From contig JAKVCU010000065.1 of assembly GCA_022448955.1 (NCBI GenBank), positions 1-64,000 of the forward strand: a stretch of DNA of 64,000 bases, given 5' to 3'. The position numbers and the translations under genes are program-made. Below, piece by piece: positions 48,573 through 58,555 of the stretch. Source of the DNA: Saprospiraceae bacterium (GTDB lineage: Bacteria; Bacteroidota; Bacteroidia; Chitinophagales; Saprospiraceae). The stretch's first letter is position 1, and the number at the start of each line of letters is the position of its first letter. The notes under the pieces are model-generated. The model had not been told where the DNA came from, searched no databases, and worked only from the letters and a program-made list of their open reading frames with translations.

Positions 48573-51500
48573 ATGAGATGGAATGCTATATGCGTTTTTC
48601 TTTTTCTTCTAATTGGTAGTTCCTCGATTTTTGCGCAAGCAAATGATGAGTGTATTGATGCTACACTTTTGAATGATGTGGTCAACTGGTGTTCTCAGCC
48701 AGCCGCTTTTTCAAATGTAGGAGCAACCGAATCTGGAACTGCTAACCCTGGATGTTTTCCGAATAATCAAATCAATAATGATGTCTGGTTTTCTTTTATT
48801 GCAGTGGCCACAGATATCAATATTGCCGTAATTGGAAATCAGCCTTTTAATTCTGGCGGAACACTACAGGCCCCTCAATTTGCATTATTTTCTGGGGATT
48901 GTACGAATGGGCTTACAGAGGTTGCTTGCCAATCAGATGCTTTTGGACAAAATATAGCACAAGCGTTTAATGATGTCGACTTGATTGTAGGTGCTACCTA
49001 TTATCTACAAATTAGTGCGCGAAATGGCAATACGGGTACATTTGAATTATGCATTAATAACTTTAATCAGGTACCTCAGCCATCAGGTGATTGTGAGACT
49101 GCGGTCATCCTATGTGATAAATCCCCATTTTCGGTAGAATTTATCAATGGTGTTGGACAGCAAAACAATGAATTGACCAACTTGAATTGCCCTACTTGCC
49201 TTAATGGCGAATCTGCTTCTAGTTGGTATAAATGGACTTGTGATGATCCAGGAACGCTGACGTTCAGCTTAAATCCATTGAATCCATCAGATGATTTGGA
49301 CTTTGTGGTATTTGAATTGCCAAATGGAGTAGAGGACTGTTCTGACAAGTTTGATATCCGTTGTATGGCTTCTGGTGAAAACGTAGGTGTTCCTTTTTCA
49401 GAATGGCAAGCTTGTACTGGTGCAACTGGCTTGCTAGAAGGGGATGGAGATACCAGTGAAGATTGTGGTTGTCAGCCTGGCAACAACAACTTTGTTTCTG
49501 CTTTAGATATGGTAGCAGGAAGGAGTTATGCTCTGGTGGTGAATAATTTTACCAACTCAGGTAGTGGATTTTCTATTGAATTTGGAGGTACGGGTACTTT
49601 TCTTGGGCCAATAGCTGCATTTACAACTGATGACGAACCAGATAATACGATTTGTGTAGGAGAGTCGATCACTTTTTCGGATGCCTCTTCTTTTGTAGGC
49701 ACTATTAATGGATGGGCATGGAACTTTGGTCCAGGGGCATCTATTTCAACGGCAAATACCCAAGGCCCTCATACCGTTTCTTATGATTTAGCGGGGATAA
49801 AGTCTATTGTCCTGACGGTAGAAACAGAGGAAGGCTGTTTGGTGACAGAGATCGCTCAAATTGAGGTAGAATGCTGCTCTGATCATTTTACTTTAGGTTC
49901 AGATATTACCAATTTGAATTGTCCTGATGTTTTGATCGGATCTATTGATCTAGACGTGATGAATGATTATGGCCCGTATAATTTTGAGTGGGATATAGGT
50001 GAAAACACGGAAGACCTATCTGGATTGGACCGGGGAACTTATGAAGTTACCATAACTGATCAAGCCACCTGTGATACCATTATTAATTTATTGGTGGATG
50101 GTCCTGATCCTTATGAGTTTGATACCCTGATAGTAATGCCTACTTGTAATGGAGGAACAGATGGAGTTCTTACCTTATCGGTAACTGGTGGTACACCTCC
50201 TTATGAATTTAATTTTGAAGGTAATGGCTTTACGCCAAATAATACACTCAGCAATATTTCTCAAGGGGATTATTCTGTAATTATTCGAGATGATAATGGT
50301 TGCGAGCAAGAACAAATCTTGGAAGTACGCGAATTAGAATTGGAGTTGGATCCTCTTATAGAAGCGATTACACCTCCTACTTGTACAGGGTTCTCCGATG
50401 GCTCTATTGTAGTGAATATCACAAATGGTCTGCCACCATATCAGTATAATTTTAATGATGGTAATGGTTTTGTGGGGGAAAACGCTTTATTGAATATTTC
50501 AGAAGGGGTTTATTTAGTAGAGGTGTTAGATGCTAATTTGTGTAGTGGTTTTTTTGAATTTGATGTGCAAGATCCTCCACCTTTAGAGCTATTTTTTGAC
50601 TTTGTTGATGTAAGTTGTTTTGGCGAATCTGATGGTAGTGTTACTTCAACCGTTACTGGAGGTGTCGGTGGATATAGTTATCAATGGTCCAATAGTAGTG
50701 ATTCTACTGCTATTGACAACTTACCAGCAGGTGATTATTTATTGCTGGTTACAGATGCGAATGGTTGCGAAATTCAGGATGTAGCTACTGTAATACAACC
50801 TGATCCGTTATTTATTGAGATCGTGGATATCGTGGACTTAATTTGTAATGGTGAACCAACAGGTGTAATTACAGTAGAAGGATCAGGAGGTGTACCGCCA
50901 TTTATGTATTCTATAAACGGATCGCCATTTCAATCAGAACCAGTATTTACAGATCTATTTGCCGGAGATTATGTGCTGACGATTATGGATTCGGAAGGTT
51001 GTATGGTAGAAGTGGAAGGTTTTGTGGATCAACCACCTCCCTTAATCGTAGATGCGGGTGAAGATCAAATTATTGAATTAGGTTTTTCAACAGATATTCG
51101 TGCGACGGTTAGTGAGTTTCCAGTAAGTTACCAATGGACACCAAGTGATTTCTTAGTGTGTGATACTTGTGCATTTACGGGAGTGGTACAACCAACTGGA
51201 AATATTACTTATACCGTTACAGCTACCAATGAGGATGGCTGTATGGCAACAGATAGTGTAACTATCTTCGTGATTAAAAATCGTCCCATATATATTCCTA
51301 ATGTTTTTTCTCCAAATGGAGATGGGCTCAATGATGGGTTCACTATTTATGGTGGACCAGCAGTTGCGGAGATCAGAAATTTAAAGATTTTTGATCGTTG
51401 GGGAGAGTTGATCTTTGATCAGGATAATTTACCGATCAATTCAGAGGCAGAGGGATGGGATGGTAAGTTTAAAGGAGAGCCCATGACTTCTTCCGTCTTT

Positions 51501-51575
51501 GTATATTTGGCCGAAGTTCAATTTATTGATGGTGAAATTGTCTTGTTTGATGGTGATATCACCTTATTAAGGTAA
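48573..51575 (+). CDS. T9SS type B sorting-domain protein with PKD and SprB-like repeats
   Basis: Signal peptide; SprB-like units (CNGGTDGVLTLSVTGGTPPYEFNF, CFGESDGSVTSTVTGGVGGYSYQWSN); C-terminal IPNVFSPNGDGLNDGFTIYG...DRWGELIFD gliding-motility-associated domain. Confidence 0.92.
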   Translation: MRWNAICVFLFLLIGSSSIFAQANDECIDATLLNDVVNWCSQPAAFSNVGATESGTANPGCFPNNQINNDVWFSFIAVATDINIAVIGNQPFNSGGTLQAPQFALFSGDCTNGLTEVACQSDAFGQNIAQAFNDVDLIVGATYYLQISARNGNTGTFELCINNFNQVPQPSGDCETAVILCDKSPFSVEFINGVGQQNNELTNLNCPTCLNGESASSWYKWTCDDPGTLTFSLNPLNPSDDLDFVVFELPNGVEDCSDKFDIRCMASGENVGVPFSEWQACTGATGLLEGDGDTSEDCGCQPGNNNFVSALDMVAGRSYALVVNNFTNSGSGFSIEFGGTGTFLGPIAAFTTDDEPDNTICVGESITFSDASSFVGTINGWAWNFGPGASISTANTQGPHTVSYDLAGIKSIVLTVETEEGCLVTEIAQIEVECCSDHFTLGSDITNLNCPDVLIGSIDLDVMNDYGPYNFEWDIGENTEDLSGLDRGTYEVTITDQATCDTIINLLVDGPDPYEFDTLIVMPTCNGGTDGVLTLSVTGGTPPYEFNFEGNGFTPNNTLSNISQGDYSVIIRDDNGCEQEQILEVRELELELDPLIEAITPPTCTGFSDGSIVVNITNGLPPYQYNFNDGNGFVGENALLNISEGVYLVEVLDANLCSGFFEFDVQDPPPLELFFDFVDVSCFGESDGSVTSTVTGGVGGYSYQWSNSSDSTAIDNLPAGDYLLLVTDANGCEIQDVATVIQPDPLFIEIVDIVDLICNGEPTGVITVEGSGGVPPFMYSINGSPFQSEPVFTDLFAGDYVLTIMDSEGCMVEVEGFVDQPPPLIVDAGEDQIIELGFSTDIRATVSEFPVSYQWTPSDFLVCDTCAFTGVVQPTGNITYTVTATNEDGCMATDSVTIFVIKNRPIYIPNVFSPNGDGLNDGFTIYGGPAVAEIRNLKIFDRWGELIFDQDNLPINSEAEGWDGKFKGEPMTSSVFVYLAEVQFIDGEIVLFDGDITLLR

Positions 51576-51616
51576 GAACAAATCTCCAAATAGTTTCTAA
51601 AATTCGAGGCATAGAT

Positions 51617-52468
51617 ATGAAGCCCATTCCCTTCAAAGTTCCAAAATCTAGACAGTATTCCTTACGGATACAAGTTGATGATGGGCCTCATTTTTATGAT
51701 CAATTGCATTATCATCCAGAGTACCAAATCACTGCTATTCAGCAAGGGAAGGGTATTCTTTATGCAGGAAATGGAATGGTGCATTTTCAGGAAGGTGATA
51801 TTTTTATGATTGGGGCCAATGTGCCACACCTACTAAAAAATGCTCCTGTATATTTTTCCGAGACTTCTCCTGAAGTGTATGCGATCTCCTTATTTTTTGA
51901 TGAATATTCTTTTGGGCAAGGTTTTTTTGAAATCCATGAATTACAAAAAATCAAGCAGCTTTTAGCGGATAGCAAAAGAGTGATTAAGGTAACCCATGCT
52001 ACTATATTGGACAATTTGCTTCAAATACAGAAAAGAGTAGCAGAAGCCATCATTATTCAATTTTTGCAAATTTTGTCTGATTTGTCCGAAACCTCCAAAA
52101 AATTTATTAACTCTGATTATTATCAATTGTCTATTCATGAGAGTGTAGGTCAGCGATTAAATGATATTATTCGTTATTCTTTTGAGCATTTGCAAGAAAC
52201 TATTCGTATTGAAGAGGTAGCAGAGGTGGCCCATCTAAGTCGCTCGCAATTTAGCCGTTATTTTAAGTTACATACGGGGAAAACTTTCATTCAATTCTTG
52301 AATGAACTGCGTGTAGAAAGTGCTTGCAACTTGCTACTCCATGAGCATTATACGATCGAACAAATTTGCTACGAAGTTGGCTTTCAGAATTTATCTAATT
52401 TTAATCGACAATTCCGAAAAAGTAAAGGGTTGACACCTTCTGCTTATCGCAAATCTTATAAGGCATAA
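51617..52468 (+). CDS. AraC-family transcriptional regulator with cupin N-domain
   Basis: LHYHPEYQITAIQQGKG; IRIEEVAEVAHLSRSQFSRYFKLHTGKTF...ICYEVGFQNLSNFNRQFRKSKGLTPSAYR. Confidence 0.93.
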   Translation: MKPIPFKVPKSRQYSLRIQVDDGPHFYDQLHYHPEYQITAIQQGKGILYAGNGMVHFQEGDIFMIGANVPHLLKNAPVYFSETSPEVYAISLFFDEYSFGQGFFEIHELQKIKQLLADSKRVIKVTHATILDNLLQIQKRVAEAIIIQFLQILSDLSETSKKFINSDYYQLSIHESVGQRLNDIIRYSFEHLQETIRIEEVAEVAHLSRSQFSRYFKLHTGKTFIQFLNELRVESACNLLLHEHYTIEQICYEVGFQNLSNFNRQFRKSKGLTPSAYRKSYKA

Positions 52469-53071
52469 TTAGGCAGGGTTAAAAGGCAAATTCCAATGTT
52501 TCTTGATCGCCAAAATACGGATGACAATAACAGAAAGAATAGAAATGATCATCGCAATATCGGTGCTTACCATCAGGCACGTTCCTAAATAAACCAATGC
52601 ACCTGCCAAACAAGCGAAAGCATAAATTTCCTTGCGGAAAATAAGAGGCACATCTCTAGATAATACATCGCGGATGACGCCGCCAAAAACAGCGGATACA
52701 ATGCCCATCATCACGGCAATGAGCGGAGAAAGACCAACAGATAAGGTCTTTTCTAATCCAAGTATGGTAAATAAGCCAATTCCTATGGTGTCAAAAAGGA
52801 AAAAGCTCCGCTTTAACTTACTGATATAAGGCTTCAGGAAATAGCAAAAAGGAATTGCCGAGACGATGATATAAATGTATATTTCATCATTCATCCAGCC
52901 AACAGGTGTACTACCAATTAGGATATCACGCAAAGTACCTCCACCAATAGCAGTTACTAAACCAAGTATAAAAACACCAAAAAGGTCAAATTTTTTTTCA
53001 GTGCCTGCTAGTACACCACTCACAGCAAAAACAAAAGTTCCCAAATAATCAATAAAGTTGATCAATGACAT
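52469..53071 (-). CDS. TRIC (UPF0126/YicG-like) cation channel family membrane protein
   Basis: DYLGTFVFAVSGVLAG, GGGTLRDILIG, GGVIRDVLSRDVPLIFRKEIYA. Confidence 0.92.
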   Translation of the reverse strand: MSLINFIDYLGTFVFAVSGVLAGTEKKFDLFGVFILGLVTAIGGGTLRDILIGSTPVGWMNDEIYIYIIVSAIPFCYFLKPYISKLKRSFFLFDTIGIGLFTILGLEKTLSVGLSPLIAVMMGIVSAVFGGVIRDVLSRDVPLIFRKEIYAFACLAGALVYLGTCLMVSTDIAMIISILSVIVIRILAIKKHWNLPFNPA

Positions 53072-53098
53072 AAGTATTATTGAATCATAAAATTGACC

Positions 53099-54358
53099 TC
53101 AAAATCGATCAATTTTAAATAATTCAGTAGTAATGGATGTTTTTTGTTTGCTAATTATTTGACGCATCAATTTTCCGGTGGCAGGTCCTAGACTCATACC
53201 CATCATGCCATGCCCTGTTGCTATGAATAGATTTTGCACCTTTGGTGCTTTGCCCATATAAGGCATACCATCAGGAGTACAGGGGCGATAACCCACCCAA
53301 GGGGTTTGCTCATAAAGCGGCTGGACATCAAGTTGTGGATAATACTGAGTTGTACGCTCCAGAATACCTTTTAATCGAAGTGCATTGATTTTATCTTTTT
53401 TTGAAAGCAGACTTCCTAATTCTAGTGTACCTCCAATTCTTAGCTGTTGATGCATTGGTGTAATCGCTACTTTGGCTTCCGCCAAAATGCTTGGGATTCT
53501 TGGACTATTTGACGAAAGTGGAAGTGTAAAGCTATAGCCTTTGCCATCTTGCAATAACATAGAAATGCCTGCTTTTTCTAAAAGCTGTGCCGACCAAGTG
53601 CCAGCCGTACATAGCACTTGCTGTGTAGGAATCGATTGTTGATTACTGTCAATAATCGCTTTTATTTGCTGATCTTTAATGTCAAAATTTACCACTTTTG
53701 CTTGCAAAAATTGAACGCCAGTTTGTTTTAAGCGTAACAATAATTGTTGGATAAATTGCTGCGGATGAAGATGAGCATCATCAGGGAAATAGGCTCCACC
53801 AAGAATATTTAAATTAGCATTCTGCTCTAATTGTTCTACCTCTGCTTTGGATAGCAAATTTGCCGAAAGGCCAAGCTGCCTAGACTGTTTCACCATACTA
53901 GCCTCCTCTTTTTGCTGTTTAGAGGTTTTGAAAAGCATCAATAAGCCTTTTTTCTCGAAAGAGAAATCTAAGCCGACCTCCTCTGCAAAAGTCTCATACA
54001 AAAACTTACTCCACTGGTTAAATGCAAGCAATACGGGTGCTGCATTATGTACCTTGTTTTCATTACAAGAAAGATAAAATTGCCACAACCACTGAATCAG
54101 CTTGTTATTCAGGCGAGGACGAATATAAAAGGGACTTTTTGCGGAAAACATCCACCGAATCCCTTTTGAAATAACGCCTGGTGCGGCTAGCGGAATGAAG
54201 TGACTCGGCACAATCATTCCGGCATTGCCATGGGAAGTGCCGTTGGATAAATCCGATTGATCGATCACGGTGACTTCATAACCTTCTTCCTGAAGATACC
54301 AGGCTGCACACAGCCCAATGACACCGCCACCGATGATATGAATTGTTTTTTTACTCAT
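53099..54358 (-). CDS. FAD-dependent D-amino-acid dehydrogenase-like oxidoreductase (candidate cis-4-hydroxy-D-proline dehydrogenase)
   Basis: HIIGGGVIGLCAAWYLQEEGYEVTVID; GYRPCTPDGMPYMG, ATGHGMMGMSLGPATGKL; overlaps hydroxyproline epimerase gene. Confidence 0.88.
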   Translation of the reverse strand: MSKKTIHIIGGGVIGLCAAWYLQEEGYEVTVIDQSDLSNGTSHGNAGMIVPSHFIPLAAPGVISKGIRWMFSAKSPFYIRPRLNNKLIQWLWQFYLSCNENKVHNAAPVLLAFNQWSKFLYETFAEEVGLDFSFEKKGLLMLFKTSKQQKEEASMVKQSRQLGLSANLLSKAEVEQLEQNANLNILGGAYFPDDAHLHPQQFIQQLLLRLKQTGVQFLQAKVVNFDIKDQQIKAIIDSNQQSIPTQQVLCTAGTWSAQLLEKAGISMLLQDGKGYSFTLPLSSNSPRIPSILAEAKVAITPMHQQLRIGGTLELGSLLSKKDKINALRLKGILERTTQYYPQLDVQPLYEQTPWVGYRPCTPDGMPYMGKAPKVQNLFIATGHGMMGMSLGPATGKLMRQIISKQKTSITTELFKIDRF

Positions 54359-55356
54359 ATTACTTGAAAACCATAAGCGTAAGGATCATCAGCTGTATCG
54401 ATGATGATATTGTTATAGCCCGTTATTTTGGCCCAGCCTTCAATACTCGGGATAATGGCCGGATAATCGCCACAGTGTGTTTCTTCTTCAATACGGCCAA
54501 TAAACTGAGAACCGATATAACTTTCGTGAATGAAAGATGCTCCTTTCTGCAATTGGCTTTTGGCATACCACTGTGCCATTCGTGCAGAAGTACCTGTACC
54601 ACAAGGCGAGCGATCAATTGCTTTGTCGCCATAAAAAACAGCATTGCGAGCATCTGCTTCTTCAGCAATGGTGTCACCTGTCCAAAGTATATGACTCAAG
54701 CCATTGATATTTTTATGCAAAGGGTGCTGAAAAGTATATTTTCCATTCAATTGTTGTCGAAGAATTGGGCTCCATTGAATAAATTGACTAGCAGTATAAT
54801 ATTGTATGCCAGAAAAATTTTCTTGTGGATCTATAATTGCATAAAAGTTGCCACCATAAGCCACATCTAACTTTAATATTCCAAGATCAGGGCAATCTAC
54901 TTCTAAGTCTTTCAAATAAAGGAAAGAAGGAACATTGATGATCTTCACTGACTTTATTTTTCCGGCCTCTTCTTGGTATTCAACCTTTACGATTCCAGCG
55001 GGTGTTTCTAATCGGAGTTTTCCTTTTTCCTTGGGTTGTACTAGGCCTTCTTCTAGCATAATGGTCACTGTACCAATCGTTCCATGGCCACACATGGGTA
55101 GGCAGCCACTGGTCTCAATAAAAAGAATACCAATATCATTTTCGGGATAAGAAGGAGGAAAGAGAATGCTTCCCGACATCATATCATGTCCCCTTGGCTC
55201 AAACATCAGGCCTCTTCGAATCCAATCATATTCTTTTAAGAAATGGAGGCGTCGCTCCATCATATTTTGGCCTTCGAGCAGAGGTCCTCCGCCAACAATA
55301 AGCCTAACAGGGTTGCCACAAGTATGTGCATCTATACAAAAAAAGGTCTTTCTCAT
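54355..55356 (-). CDS. 4-hydroxyproline 2-epimerase (proline racemase family)
   Basis: DAHTCGNPVRLIVGGGP, MCGHGTIG and DRSPCGTGTSARMA two-Cys active site. Confidence 0.92.
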   Translation of the reverse strand: MRKTFFCIDAHTCGNPVRLIVGGGPLLEGQNMMERRLHFLKEYDWIRRGLMFEPRGHDMMSGSILFPPSYPENDIGILFIETSGCLPMCGHGTIGTVTIMLEEGLVQPKEKGKLRLETPAGIVKVEYQEEAGKIKSVKIINVPSFLYLKDLEVDCPDLGILKLDVAYGGNFYAIIDPQENFSGIQYYTASQFIQWSPILRQQLNGKYTFQHPLHKNINGLSHILWTGDTIAEEADARNAVFYGDKAIDRSPCGTGTSARMAQWYAKSQLQKGASFIHESYIGSQFIGRIEEETHCGDYPAIIPSIEGWAKITGYNNIIIDTADDPYAYGFQVI

Positions 55357-56870
55357 ACTAATTCCATTTTGCCATTCACTTTTCTGATGATGTGGAGAGG
55401 ATTGGCCCTTTTTAATGCTTCTGGAAGGAGTTCATCTGGCCAATTTTGAAAACAAATTGGACGGACAAAACGCTGAATGGCAGATGTGCCTACCGAAGTA
55501 TATTTACCATTGGAAGAAGCAGGAAAGGGACCTCCGTGATGCATAGCGGAGGACACAGCGACACCAGTAGGCACCCCATTAAAAATTAGTCGACCAACTT
55601 TTGTCGAGATAGTCGAGACAATTGTATGTAACTTGCGAATTTCCTGTTTTGTACTAAAAATGGTAGCAGTAAGTTGTCCTTGTAGATCATTGCAAATAGC
55701 TTGAAGTTCATCGGGGTGATCATAAACTACTGCAATAGTAAAAGGGCCAAAAATTTCTTCTTGATAATCTTTATTACTCAAAAAGTCTTTTGCTGAAAGG
55801 CGAATAAATCCGGGTTGTACATCCCATGCCTTATCATCTTGCCGAAATGGTGTACGATCTACGACTTGTTTATCCTGCATATAGTATTTGCGCTTATCGC
55901 AAAATTGCTGGAATATGGAGCCATTAAGCATGGTTTGTTGAGAGGCACTTAGCAGTATTTCTTTAAAATCTGCCAAGAACCGATCTGTTGAAGGATGATT
56001 TTCAAGAAGCAATAAGCCTGGCTTGGTGCAAAACTGACCGGCGCCTAATTGTAAGGATTGTGCTACTTGTTGTGCCACCCTAGTGCCTTCCTTCTCTAGC
56101 TTTTCAGGAAAAAGGAAGATAGGATTAATACTTCCCATCTCCGCATATACTGGAATTGGTACTACTCTTTGAGCAGCTGAATAGGTGATAGCAGTTCCAC
56201 CCTTTGGTGAACCAGTGAAACCAATGGCCGTTATTCCTGGATGTTTTACCAATTGCTGTCCTTCTTTGATTCCTCCATTGATAGAGGCAAATACACCTTT
56301 CGGTAAATGGCATTTAGCGGCAGCTGAATGAATAGCATTGGCAACTAATTGATTGGTGCCTAAATGAGAAGGATGTGCCTTGACAATAACGGGGCAAGAT
56401 GCAGCAAGCGCAGAAGCGGTATCTCCACCTGCGGTAGAGAAGGCTAGCGGGAAATTACTTGCTGTAAAAACTGCAACAGGACCTAGTGGTAGAAGCATCT
56501 TACGAAGGTCTGTTTGTCCTTCATCGATGGTAGCATCCACCCAATGTCCTTCTTCCACCAAATCAGCAAATAGCCTCAGCTGATTGCAGGTACGACCTCT
56601 TTCACTCACCACTCTGCCTTGCGGCAAAGCTGTTTCTTCCATGACTTTTTCTACTAGTTGATCGCCGAGTGCCATGATTTCATCAGCAATCGTTCTTAGG
56701 AACGTTGCTTTTTCTAGGCCGGAGCAATTTTTATAGGTTTCAAATGCTTGTTGAGCACTTTGAACCGTATGGTTGATTTCTTCCTTTGAAGCAATAGGGA
56801 ATTGTTCAGGAATAATCGTTTGAGTTGCTGGATTGGTACTTTGTAAAAAAGTGGAAGTACTAGAGACCAT
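55353..56870 (-). CDS. Aldehyde dehydrogenase, likely alpha-ketoglutaric semialdehyde dehydrogenase
   Basis: GPVAVFTASNFPLAFSTAGGDTASALAASCPVIVKAHPSH, GAGQFCTKPG, EEIFGPF; Met at 56870 preferred over ORF-track start 56924. Confidence 0.9.
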   Translation of the reverse strand: MVSSTSTFLQSTNPATQTIIPEQFPIASKEEINHTVQSAQQAFETYKNCSGLEKATFLRTIADEIMALGDQLVEKVMEETALPQGRVVSERGRTCNQLRLFADLVEEGHWVDATIDEGQTDLRKMLLPLGPVAVFTASNFPLAFSTAGGDTASALAASCPVIVKAHPSHLGTNQLVANAIHSAAAKCHLPKGVFASINGGIKEGQQLVKHPGITAIGFTGSPKGGTAITYSAAQRVVPIPVYAEMGSINPIFLFPEKLEKEGTRVAQQVAQSLQLGAGQFCTKPGLLLLENHPSTDRFLADFKEILLSASQQTMLNGSIFQQFCDKRKYYMQDKQVVDRTPFRQDDKAWDVQPGFIRLSAKDFLSNKDYQEEIFGPFTIAVVYDHPDELQAICNDLQGQLTATIFSTKQEIRKLHTIVSTISTKVGRLIFNGVPTGVAVSSAMHHGGPFPASSNGKYTSVGTSAIQRFVRPICFQNWPDELLPEALKRANPLHIIRKVNGKMELV

Positions 56871-57804
56871 ATTCAATTGTTTTTGATAGATATTGATAAT
56901 CAGGAAGGCTTGGACGATTGGCAAGACCAGTTTCTAAAATTTGTATTACGCTTGCTCTTTCTGCTCCTTCAAGGACTTGGCGAGGTTTGCGAACAAACTC
57001 AGTACCTAGCCCCGTCATTACTTCCGCTAATTTGATGTTCTGTACCAGTTGAGGGTTGATATCTAGTTCTAGAATGGGCAAGAACCAACGATATATGCGT
57101 AAAGCATCTTCATAGCGGCCAGCCTTGATGAGCTCATAAATGGCAACTGTTTCTTTTGGAAAAGCACAGACCAAGCCTGCTACCCAGCCGTCAGCACCCA
57201 TCATCAATTCTTCTGCTGCGAGCGTATCTACACCACAAAGGATTTTTAGATCATCGCCAAAGGCACTGCGCATACGAGTAACATTAGAAATATCGCGTGT
57301 ACTTTCTTTAACGGCTTGAATATTTTTTAGCTTAAGTAGCTCTTCAAACATATTGAGCTTGATCTCGATTTTATAATCTACTGGATTGTTGTACACCAAA
57401 ATCGGGAGGTCAATGCTTTTAGCAACATCTGTGAAATATTGCACGACTTCTTCATCTGTCGGGCAATACATCATTGGAGGAAGTAACATAATACCATCTG
57501 CTCCATTTTCTTGTGCGGCTTGCGCCAAATGAATAGCATTATGCGTAGCGCCTTCTGCGACATTGATGAGAATGTCAATTTTTTCACCACAGTGCTTCAA
57601 GCAAGCAATTAAGAGCTCGATACGTTCTTGAGGAGTAATCGTACTGCTTTCTCCTAATGAACCACCAATAATAATACCTTTAATTCCGGCTTCTATTTGG
57701 GCATTAATATGATTTAAAAAACTAGGAATATCCAGTTGCCCATCTGCATGAAACTTGGTTGTTAATGCTGGATAAACGCCTTTCCATTGAATATTTCTTC
57801 GCAT
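56860..57804 (-). CDS. DapA-family protein, candidate 1-pyrroline-4-hydroxy-2-carboxylate deaminase
   Basis: GVYPALTTKF, GGSLGESSTITPQER, PILVYNNPVDYKI, VKESTRD; operon with hydroxyproline enzymes. Confidence 0.85.
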   Translation of the reverse strand: MRRNIQWKGVYPALTTKFHADGQLDIPSFLNHINAQIEAGIKGIIIGGSLGESSTITPQERIELLIACLKHCGEKIDILINVAEGATHNAIHLAQAAQENGADGIMLLPPMMYCPTDEEVVQYFTDVAKSIDLPILVYNNPVDYKIEIKLNMFEELLKLKNIQAVKESTRDISNVTRMRSAFGDDLKILCGVDTLAAEELMMGADGWVAGLVCAFPKETVAIYELIKAGRYEDALRIYRWFLPILELDINPQLVQNIKLAEVMTGLGTEFVRKPRQVLEGAERASVIQILETGLANRPSLPDYQYLSKTIEYGL

Positions 57805-57961
57805 AAGAATGATCTTTTTTGCAAAGAAAAGCCTATAATAAGGGAGTATTTATGCGTATTGTATTAATGAGTGGTACTATTATGCTATTTTTAAAAAAGT
57901 GAAAGCAATATTATAAATCACAATAAAGCGTTAAGGCTAAGCGAGAATCGAAAGGAATCGG

Positions 57962-57969
57962 TAATTTTG
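57962..57969 (+). promoter_or_regulatory. Candidate Bacteroidota -7 element TAnnTTTG immediately before lptC
   Basis: TAATTTTG ends 4 nt before ATG at 57974; no clear -33 TTG. Confidence 0.35.
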
Positions 57970-57973
57970 TATC

Positions 57974-58555
57974 ATGGAAATAAAAAACAGAAGTGTGCGA
58001 GTATTTGTTTTTCCCTTTTTTATAGGACTTATATGCTTAAGTGCTTGCGAGAATGATCCAGCAGATATCGAAGCACTAGCCAAAAAATTTAGGACAGATA
58101 TTGAAACTGCAAAAGGAGTGGAGATTTTGTATAGCGATTCTGCTCAGCTGAAGGTTAGAATTGAGGGAGAAACGATGCTTACTTATTTGGATAAATCGAA
58201 TCCTAAACAAGAGTTTGTGGATGGCATGTTCGTAGAGTTTTTTGGACCTAATGGCGAGATTACTAGCACTTTGTCTTCAAAGTATGCATTGCGAATGGAG
58301 CAGAGAAGAGAAATGATAGTAAGAGATAGTGTCATCTGGCAAAGTGAAGAGCAAGGAAAAAAATTAGAGACAGAGGAGCTAATTTGGGACGAAAAGGACC
58401 AAAAGATTTACACCAACAAGTTTGTGGTAATTACGAGTCCAGATGAGATTATTTATGGACATGGATTTGAAGCAGACCAAAGCTTTGAGAATGTAAAAAT
58501 AAAAGCTATCGATGGTCGAGTAAAAGTAGATGACATAGGAAAAGAACTAGAATAA
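57974..58555 (+). CDS. lptC: LPS export periplasmic protein LptC-like lipoprotein
   Basis: Lipobox CLSAC; KGVEILYSDSAQLKVRIEGETMLTY...FVEFFGPNGEITSTLSSKYAL...ELIWDEKDQKIYTNKFVVI. Confidence 0.87.
   Translation: MEIKNRSVRVFVFPFFIGLICLSACENDPADIEALAKKFRTDIETAKGVEILYSDSAQLKVRIEGETMLTYLDKSNPKQEFVDGMFVEFFGPNGEITSTLSSKYALRMEQRREMIVRDSVIWQSEEQGKKLETEELIWDEKDQKIYTNKFVVITSPDEIIYGHGFEADQSFENVKIKAIDGRVKVDDIGKELE

Noticed and set aside
54343-54870. 175-aa plus-strand ORF
   Set aside because: Antisense to the 4-hydroxyproline epimerase gene, no family motif.
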